Assembly: GCA_964637695.1 (NCBI GenBank)
Contig: CAZWVF010000048.1
Span: forward strand, 1 to 19,721
Source of the DNA: JAGLTZ01 sp964637695
GTDB lineage: Bacteria > Blakebacterota > Blakebacteria > Blakebacterales > Blakebacteraceae
Direction: 5' to 3'
DNA length: 19,721 bases
Part shown: positions 13,607 through 19,721 of the stretch, in pieces
Numbering within the stretch: position 1 is the first letter of the stretch
How the letters are laid out: every line of letters begins with the position of its first letter
Translations under genes and position numbers: made by a program
Notes under the pieces: generated by a model
Databases searched by the model: none
What the model saw: the letters and a program-made list of their open reading frames with translations, nothing else
Told to the model about the DNA's origin: nothing

Positions 13607-15845
13607 GCAGGTGATTTTGCCCATCAGCGGCATGACCTGTGCCTCGTGTGCCTCACATGTCGAGCATGCGCTGGGTGAAGTGGAAGGAGTCATGAATGCT
13701 TCGGTTAACCTGGCGACAGAACGGGCGACGGTATCCTACATTCCCGGTGTCGTGAGTCCTGAAGCACTCAAACAGGCTGTTGAAGAGTCGGGATATAAAG
13801 TCGTGGATATCGACTCCCTGGCGGAATCCGATCCTGCAGATCTGGTTGAGCTTAAAATGAAAAAATCCAGGTTCCGCATGTGGATGTCATGGGCTTTTAC
13901 CCTTCCCATAATCATATGGATGTTTGTGGAAATGTTCTTCGGCATAATGTGGCCGAGCGCCACCGTTTTCAATCTGGGTATGATCGTCCTCTCAATTCCC
14001 GTACTGTTCTGGCTGGGCGGCCGGACCTACACAGCAGGCATGTCGGCAGTCAGGCATGGGCATGCCAATATGGATACGCTTATCGCTCTGGGAACGGGAG
14101 TTTCACTTCTCACCGGCCCGATGTCGTTCTTTTTCCCCGTGGCCAACTATGCCGGTGTCTCAGCGATGATCATGGCATTTCATCTGACCGGCCGGTTTGT
14201 GGAGGAAACTGCGAAAGGAAGGGCTTCACAGGCGATAAGGAAACTTCTGGAAATCGGGGCCAAGACAGCCCGTATCATCCGTGACGATCAGGAAGTCGAA
14301 GTATCGATTGAGCAGGTCGTTACCGGTGATCTGATGATTATCAGACCCGGTGAGAAAATTCCGACCGACGGCATGGTTGTTGAAGGCGAAAGCACCGTTG
14401 ACGAATCGATGGCGACGGGAGAATCAATGCCTGTCAACAAGCTCAATGGTGAAGAAGTCATCGGTGGAACGGTGAATCAGGAAGGACTGCTGAAGGTAGA
14501 AGCTACAAGGGTCGGCAAGGAAACTTTCCTGTCCCAGGTAATAAAACTCGTTGAGGAATGCCAGGGTTCCAAGGTACCGATACAGGAGTTTGCAGACAGG
14601 GTCACCGGCATATTCGTACCGGTTGTCATCGGTATAGCTGTGCTGACTTTCGGCGGCTGGCTGGTCTTTTCCACACCCCTTGCTTCTCTGCTGAAGGCCG
14701 GAACTTTCCTGCCCTGGGTGAATCCAGACCTTGGAGTGCTCACTCTCGCCATAATATCAACAGTCGCCGTTCTTGTCATCGCATGCCCTTGTGCCCTTGG
14801 ACTCGCCACACCGACCGCTCTAATGGTCGGAAGCGGCAAGGGAGCAGAAAACGGCATATTGATACGGTCTGGTGAGGCTATCCAGACGTTGAAAAATGTC
14901 GATGTAGTAGTCATGGACAAGACAGGAACAATGACCAGAGGCCGGCCCGAGGTCACAGATGTGATCGGTGTGGAAGGCATAGGGGAGAATGAAGTCCTCA
15001 GTATGGCTGGAACCGCGGAGTGGGGAAGCGAACATCCCCTCAGTCGGGCCATCATCATTGCAGCGGAAGAAAGAGGGCTTGAGCTGGAGAAGACGGACAG
15101 CTTCAAAGCTGTTCGTGGGAAGGGTGTTATCGCCCGTGTCGGTGATCGGCGGATTCTGGTGGGGTCACGTAACCTGATGCTGGATCATGACATAGATCCG
15201 AGTCCGATGGAAGATGCCATGCAGGCGTTGGAGTCCGAAGCCAGGACAGCGATGCTCGTATCAGCCGATCAGGATATTCTTGGTGTTATCGCTGTGGCGG
15301 ATACACTTAAGGAAGATACCGTCGATGCGATCGCCGAGCTCCATAGAATGGGTCTGAAGACGGCCATGATAACCGGTGATAACCGTCGTACGGCTGAAGC
15401 GATCGCCCGGCAGGCAGGCATCAACTACGTCCTCGCAGAAGTACTGCCCGAAGGAAAAGTTGCAGAGGTTCAGAAATTACAGCGGGAATTCGGGCTTGTG
15501 ACGTTCGTTGGTGACGGAATCAATGATGCTCCGGCTCTGACTCAGGCCAATGTCGGTATAGCCATTGGAACCGGCACTGATATCGCAATAGAGGCGAGTG
15601 ACGTAACGCTTGTGAGGGGTGAGCTTACGGGCATTGTCGAGGCCATTAATCTGAGCAGAGCGACATTCCGCAAAATCAAGCAGAACCTCTTCTGGGCCTT
15701 CTTCTATAACGTTGCCATGATTCCTCTGGCGATGATCGGCTGGATGCATCCTGTGCTGGCAGAAATAGCCATGGCGACAAGTTCAACTACTGTTGTGGGC
15801 AATGCCAACAGACTCCGGAGAACGGATATCAGTTCTTCAAAGTAA
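13599..15845 (+). CDS. copA: Cu+-exporting P-type ATPase, P1B-1 class
   Basis: 748-aa copper(I) efflux pump of the inner membrane. One N-terminal heavy-metal-associated domain carries GMTCASC (11-17). The actuator has TGES (273-276). The transmembrane metal site is CPC (396-398) in CPCALGLATP. The phosphorylation site is D440 in DKTGT, followed by the P1B-specific HP pair (479-480), ITGDN (591-595) and GDGIND (638-643). Near the C-terminus Y703-N704 and M725 with S728-S729 supply the helix 7-8 copper ligands typical of P1B-1. All catalytic residues are present and length is normal. ATG 13599 is preceded by GAGGCAGGA. It lies downstream of the PII-like gene and faces the flavoprotein gene, with 29 bases between the convergent stops. 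No CueR- or CsoR-type operator was recognised upstream. Confidence 0.95.
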   Translation: MDEQVILPISGMTCASCASHVEHALGEVEGVMNASVNLATERATVSYIPGVVSPEALKQAVEESGYKVVDIDSLAESDPADLVELKMKKSRFRMWMSWAFTLPIIIWMFVEMFFGIMWPSATVFNLGMIVLSIPVLFWLGGRTYTAGMSAVRHGHANMDTLIALGTGVSLLTGPMSFFFPVANYAGVSAMIMAFHLTGRFVEETAKGRASQAIRKLLEIGAKTARIIRDDQEVEVSIEQVVTGDLMIIRPGEKIPTDGMVVEGESTVDESMATGESMPVNKLNGEEVIGGTVNQEGLLKVEATRVGKETFLSQVIKLVEECQGSKVPIQEFADRVTGIFVPVVIGIAVLTFGGWLVFSTPLASLLKAGTFLPWVNPDLGVLTLAIISTVAVLVIACPCALGLATPTALMVGSGKGAENGILIRSGEAIQTLKNVDVVVMDKTGTMTRGRPEVTDVIGVEGIGENEVLSMAGTAEWGSEHPLSRAIIIAAEERGLELEKTDSFKAVRGKGVIARVGDRRILVGSRNLMLDHDIDPSPMEDAMQALESEARTAMLVSADQDILGVIAVADTLKEDTVDAIAELHRMGLKTAMITGDNRRTAEAIARQAGINYVLAEVLPEGKVAEVQKLQREFGLVTFVGDGINDAPALTQANVGIAIGTGTDIAIEASDVTLVRGELTGIVEAINLSRATFRKIKQNLFWAFFYNVAMIPLAMIGWMHPVLAEIAMATSSTTVVGNANRLRRTDISSSK

Positions 15846-15874
15846 ATGTGGATATTAACGGCAGTTGTCTGAGA

Positions 15875-17050
15875 TCAGGCACTTCTCGGGAACAGATTGA
15901 ACCTGGTACGGAAGAAGTCCAGTGTAACTGAGCGACGGAGAGCCGGCCAGAATTCCTGGTAGGAATATTCTCCCTGGAGTATGCGGAACAGGGAACTTAC
16001 CAGGCCGGGTCTTTTTTGGAGGAAGCGTACAGCCACGGAGGGGTATCTGTATATGATATTTGCTATTTTGCCGGCGGATTCGAGCTCCGGGAATATATGT
16101 CTGCTCACGCTTCCTGCATAATGTTCTGCCGGGCTGTTATCACCAGCGCCGGTTGAAGTAATCGCCTCGGCCGCCAGTACACCCGACCAGACGGCATAAT
16201 AGATACCTTCACCCAGAAAGGGATCGATTAATCCGCCTGCATCACCAATCGCGAGGATTCTGTCACCTGCTATCCTGGGGGGGGGATTCCTGTAAACGGG
16301 TATGAGGTGTCCTGCGGGCGCAGAATGCTGCAGGTCTGCAAACGGCAATGTATCCGAAAGGAATTGCCGGAATAACTGTCTGGGTCCTGGAACACTGTTC
16401 CTGATTCCAGCCACACCTACATTCAGATGATCACCCTTTGGAAAAATCCAGCCGTATCCGCCCGCTGAGACTCCGATATCGATCGTCATTATCTCGTCGT
16501 ATGCCTCTGCAGTTTCCTGCCGGGTAATCTCACTTTCGAGACCGACTGCCCAGGGGAGGTCGGGGCCAAGACCATATTTTCGAGCGGTCATGCTGTTGGC
16601 TCCATCCGCTGCGATAATGTAGCGGGCTTCCGTGATATCCCTGCCTGCTCGCACCCGTACGCGATCACCGGTTGTCTCAACATCCTGTACCTTGACACCG
16701 TCGCGTATTTCAGCTCCTGCATTGCTGGCTCTGTCAGCCATCCAGGTATCGAATTCTTCCCGCATGACAAGATATGCGACCGGTTCGTCCGATTCGAAAG
16801 TGATACTCCTGCTGCCCCCGTACGTGAGCCGGGCTCTCGTAACGATGTGTCGTGTAAGGTGCAGGAATCCACTGCCTGTGAATTCTGTGATCCGGGACGA
16901 AAGAGCACCACCGCATACTTTGGGGCGCGGGTAGGTCATTTTCTCCAGAAGAGTTACATCAGCCCCGGCTGAAGCAAGTTCATATGCAGCGCTGGTACCC
17001 CCCGGTCCGCCTCCGATGATCACTGCATCTCTTATTCTGACCACTTTCAT
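15875..17050 (-). CDS. Geranylgeranyl reductase-family FAD-dependent oxidoreductase
   Basis: 391-aa flavoprotein of the geranylgeranyl reductase family, members of which saturate isoprenoid chains of membrane lipids, chlorophyll or menaquinone. The N-terminal FAD-binding loop is VIIGGGPGGTSAAYEL (10-25). PRPKVCGGALS (41-51) is the family signature that places a cysteine near the flavin, and AIGDAGGLIDPFLGEG is the second FAD-binding motif. The frame continues upstream by 24 codons, but those residues do not match the family. AGGAGG touches ATG 17050 directly, with GGGAG 8 bases upstream; GTG 17044, six bases after AGGAGG, is a strong alternative. It lies 172 bases downstream of the CopB-type gene on the same strand. 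A quinone or lipid tail substrate is inference. Confidence 0.88.
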   Translation of the reverse strand: MKVVRIRDAVIIGGGPGGTSAAYELASAGADVTLLEKMTYPRPKVCGGALSSRITEFTGSGFLHLTRHIVTRARLTYGGSRSITFESDEPVAYLVMREEFDTWMADRASNAGAEIRDGVKVQDVETTGDRVRVRAGRDITEARYIIAADGANSMTARKYGLGPDLPWAVGLESEITRQETAEAYDEIMTIDIGVSAGGYGWIFPKGDHLNVGVAGIRNSVPGPRQLFRQFLSDTLPFADLQHSAPAGHLIPVYRNPPPRIAGDRILAIGDAGGLIDPFLGEGIYYAVWSGVLAAEAITSTGAGDNSPAEHYAGSVSRHIFPELESAGKIANIIYRYPSVAVRFLQKRPGLVSSLFRILQGEYSYQEFWPALRRSVTLDFFRTRFNLFPRSA

Positions 17051-17222
17051 CCTCCTCTCTCCCGAGACCCGTCCGGTGTCCTGATATGGTAGGATAGAGG
17101 GGGTAAATGGGAGGTGAAGCAAGGATTAATCGTTCTTAATGCAATGCCGGGCAGGCGCAACGCCGCAGGGGCCGATGCAGCAGAGGATGAATTACAACGC
17201 AACGGATTTATGATTCAGGGCG

Positions 17223-19445
17223 TCAGCGTTCGATCTTCAGGAGCCTCGCGTTTATGGCAACGATGACGGTGCTCAGGGACATAAAAACCGCTCCCATTGC
17301 AGGGCTCAGCAGGATACCTGCCGAATACAGGACTCCTGCTGCTATCGGGATTGTAATTATATTATAGCCGGCAGCCCACCAGAGGTTCTGAGTCATCTTT
17401 CTATAGGTTGTGCGTGAGAGTCTGAGTATGTCAATTGCATCGAGCGGATTGCTGCGGACCAGAACTATGTCTGCTGTTTCCACTGCCACATCTGTCCCCG
17501 CGCCTATCGCGATGCCCACGTCAGCCTGAGCCAGTGCAGGTGCATCGTTGACACCATCTCCTGTCATGGCGACAGTCAATCCCCTCGATTGCACCTCTTT
17601 CACCTTCATGGCCTTCTCTTCCGGCAGGACCTCTGCGAAGAATTCATCCAGGCCAACTTCATCAGCGACCCACTTTGCGACTCTACCGTTGTCGCCGGTC
17701 AGCATCATGGTAGTAATACCCATCTCACGGAGTGTCGAGACGGCCTCTTTCGATTCCGGCCGGATGATATCGGCAAGGGCGACCGCACCCTTGACATCAC
17801 CATCCACTATCAGGAATACGACTGTTTTACCCTGTTCTGACAGGGTATCCACCCGGTCATCCTCAACGGCAAGATCGTGTTCTCTCAGGAAGCCGGGACT
17901 GACCACCTGGACGAGTCTGCCTTCCACCCTGCCTTCCGCACCCTTGCCGGGAATGGCCATGAATCCATCAACCTGAGGCGGATTCTTCACCGAACCGACG
18001 ATTCCCTGTGCAATTGGATGCTCTGAATGGGATTCAACGGCTGCGGCAAATCGCAGGACTTCTTCCTCTCCGAAGTCATCAGAAAGCACAAGTGTGTCTG
18101 TGACACCGAACCGTCCTTCGGTCAGGGTTCCGGTTTTGTCGAAAATAATAGCCTGAATGTTCCGTGCGGCTTCAAACGCGGTACGGTCCCGGATGAGAAG
18201 TCCGCGTCCGGCTGCCAGGGATGTCGAAACGGCTACGACAAGTGGTACGGCAAGACCGAGTGCATGAGGACAGGCGATTACCATTACTGTCACGGTCCGT
18301 TCCAGAGCGAATGCGAAATCCATGTTCATGATGGCGAGCCAGATGAAAAGCGTGACGGCTCCGCCTCCGATGGCTACAATCGTAAGCCAGAGCGCAGCGC
18401 GGCTGGCAAGGTCCTGCGTCCGTGATTTACTCTCCTGCGCCTTCCGGACCAGGTCTATAACCTGTGACAGGAAACTCTCTTCCCCGGTTCTGCCTACAGT
18501 AAGGGTCAGAGAACCTTCTCCATTGATCGATCCGCCGATGACCTCGTCTCCCGATTGTTTAGGCACCGGCACCGATTCCCCTGTCAGCATCGATTCGTTT
18601 ACCGAGGTGCGGCCTTCGATCACTTCGCCGTCAGCAGGGATCTTCTCACCAGGTTTGACCAGCACACGATCCCCACTCTCAAGGTCGCTGAGCGGGACGT
18701 CCTCCACGGTTCCATCGGGCATGATTCGGTGTGCCTCGGAGGGCATGAGGCGGGCGAGTTCCTCGAGGGCTCTCGAGGCCCCCATCACAGACCTCATCTC
18801 TATCCAGTGCCCTACCAGCATTACATCGATCAGAGTCACCAGTTCCCAGAAGAAGATCTTTCCCGGCAGGCCGAATACCACGGTGCTGCTGTAGACATAA
18901 GCAGTTGTAATGGCGATTGAGATGAGGACCATCATCCCGGGTCTGGCGGATTTGAGCTCGTTGAAAAGGCCTTTCAGAAATGGGTAGCCCCCGTAGAAAT
19001 AGACGATCGAGGAGAGAGCGAAGAGGAGGTAGCTGTCTCCGGGGAACCTGATGGAGTCCCCAAGACCCAGCAGGCCCTGTATCATCGGGGAGAGAAGAAG
19101 AACTGGTACTGTAAGTATCAGGGATATCCAGAACCGCTTCCTGAAGTCAGCAACCATATGCTCGTGATGGGAGGAATGGCCGGCATGTTCGTCATGGCCA
19201 CCATGCTCTTCATGGGTTCCGTGGTTTCCATGATCACCGCTGTGTTCAAAACCTACATGATCTCGATGCTCTGCGGAATCATGAGTTTGATGGCCGGAAT
19301 GATCATGCTCTGCATGATCATGGGCGTCAGCTGAATGATCGTGTGTGTCAGGGGGGGTATGGTTATGATCTGCATGTTCGTGGTCATGGTGCGCCGGGTG
19401 TCCATGCTCTTTTATATGATCATCACGATGATTCTCGTGTTCCAT
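17223..19445 (-). CDS. copB: CopB-type (P1B-3) copper ATPase with His-rich N-terminus
   Basis: 740-aa metal-efflux ATPase of the inner membrane. Residues 1-96 contain 32 histidines with many Asp and Glu, a metal-binding tail replacing the CxxC domain of CopA. Catalytic motifs are TGES (288-291), CPH (392-394) in CPHALGLAVP, D436 in DKTGT, HP (476-477), LTGDN (582-586) and GDGVND (629-634). The CPH site defines class P1B-3, reported to move Cu2+ and possibly Cu+. GYN (693-695) and MSLST (722-726) lie in the last helices. AAGGTG precedes the ATG at a suitable distance. The low-complexity His-coding stretch (about 19150-19445) is full of CATGATCATG-like words and could vary in length between strains. 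It is followed on the same strand by the flavoprotein gene. Confidence 0.93.
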   Translation of the reverse strand: MEHENHRDDHIKEHGHPAHHDHEHADHNHTPPDTHDHSADAHDHAEHDHSGHQTHDSAEHRDHVGFEHSGDHGNHGTHEEHGGHDEHAGHSSHHEHMVADFRKRFWISLILTVPVLLLSPMIQGLLGLGDSIRFPGDSYLLFALSSIVYFYGGYPFLKGLFNELKSARPGMMVLISIAITTAYVYSSTVVFGLPGKIFFWELVTLIDVMLVGHWIEMRSVMGASRALEELARLMPSEAHRIMPDGTVEDVPLSDLESGDRVLVKPGEKIPADGEVIEGRTSVNESMLTGESVPVPKQSGDEVIGGSINGEGSLTLTVGRTGEESFLSQVIDLVRKAQESKSRTQDLASRAALWLTIVAIGGGAVTLFIWLAIMNMDFAFALERTVTVMVIACPHALGLAVPLVVAVSTSLAAGRGLLIRDRTAFEAARNIQAIIFDKTGTLTEGRFGVTDTLVLSDDFGEEEVLRFAAAVESHSEHPIAQGIVGSVKNPPQVDGFMAIPGKGAEGRVEGRLVQVVSPGFLREHDLAVEDDRVDTLSEQGKTVVFLIVDGDVKGAVALADIIRPESKEAVSTLREMGITTMMLTGDNGRVAKWVADEVGLDEFFAEVLPEEKAMKVKEVQSRGLTVAMTGDGVNDAPALAQADVGIAIGAGTDVAVETADIVLVRSNPLDAIDILRLSRTTYRKMTQNLWWAAGYNIITIPIAAGVLYSAGILLSPAMGAVFMSLSTVIVAINARLLKIER

Positions 19446-19628
19446 CGGATTTCACCTTTTGATTGAGGTCCTGTTCTCTCCGGCAAAGGTGCTCGAGTCT
19501 GATACTTATGCTGGCCGCCGGCAGATGGACGGCGGCAGCCGCAGGGAAGATCCGGTTGAAGCCCAATACGACCGATACTGAAAGTCCAGGTGCAGATACA
19601 AGCACCGGACCCATCATATTCCCGGCCC

Positions 19629-19658
19629 ATGTTACAGGGATGATGCGGGATTCGTCAA
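19629..19658 (-). promoter_or_regulatory. Candidate promoter of the CopB-type gene
   Basis: Read on the minus strand, TTGACG (19653-19658) and TAACAT (19629-19634) are separated by 18 bases, a fair sigma70-like pair. Transcription would begin near 19622, leaving about 175 bases of leader before the ATG at 19445. I found no copper-responsive operator palindrome there, and the rest of 19446-19721 holds no gene I can support. Confidence 0.3.
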
Positions 19659-19721
19659 TAGAGTTCAGCCGCAGCTCAACCGGCTGGTGTTAAGGCCTCT
19701 ACTACCTCAAGCACTCTGGCG

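Noticed and set aside
17123..17222. Small GGCG/CGCC hairpin between the CopB-type and flavoprotein genes as a terminator
   Set aside because: Only four base pairs and no T run follow it.
19412..19693. Short open frames on both strands at the right edge
   Set aside because: None has a convincing ribosome site or recognisable content, and they overlap each other and the CopB-type start.

Overview
The window holds eleven confident protein genes. The lineage is probably an uncultivated Gram-negative bacterium of the FCB type. Three traits point there: Tat signals and lipoprotein signals side by side, a secreted subtilase ending in a FlgD-like/type IX sorting-like domain, and a YWTD propeller lipoprotein, a mix common in Krumholzibacteriota- or Latescibacterota-like genomes. 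This placement is inference, since there is no rRNA, tRNA or other phylogenetic marker. I see no CRISPR array and no intact insertion sequence.

Region 1 (about 250-7653, + strand) is one gene train behind a good extended -10 promoter. It encodes the 2Fe-2S subunit of a molybdenum hydroxylase, its Tat-exported molybdopterin subunit (IorAB-like), an XdhC-type maturation factor, a MocA-like molybdopterin cytidylyltransferase starting at TTG, a Tat-exported formylglycine-type sulfatase that overlaps the cytidylyltransferase gene, and an endonuclease/exonuclease/phosphatase-fold lipoprotein. The first four form a self-contained enzyme-plus-cofactor-maturation set. The sulfatase and lipoprotein extend it with two exported hydrolases, which suggests stepwise processing of an unknown sulfated or phosphorylated compound outside the cytoplasm.

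Region 2 (7676-12165) has a minus-strand lipoprotein with two six-bladed YWTD propellers separated by an inserted glycine-rich segment. Across an AT-rich divergent intergenic region of about 510 bp lies a plus-strand secreted subtilisin-like protease.

Region 3 (12316-19445) looks like a copper and redox island: an orphan Rieske protein with a Tat-type membrane anchor, a divergent PII-like signalling protein of the type associated with metal efflux, a CopA-type (CPC) Cu+ ATPase, and on the opposite strand a CopB-type (CPH) ATPase with an extremely His-rich N-terminus followed by a geranylgeranyl-reductase-family flavoprotein. The two ATPase transcription units converge. Between the PII-like gene and copA lie about 320 bp that may hold either a decayed minus-strand membrane-protein gene or a 22-codon leader ORF coupled to copA.

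The left edge (about 26-112) is GC-rich and carries several consecutive inverted repeats that no gene explains. The right edge (19446-19721) holds only a candidate promoter for the CopB-type gene.
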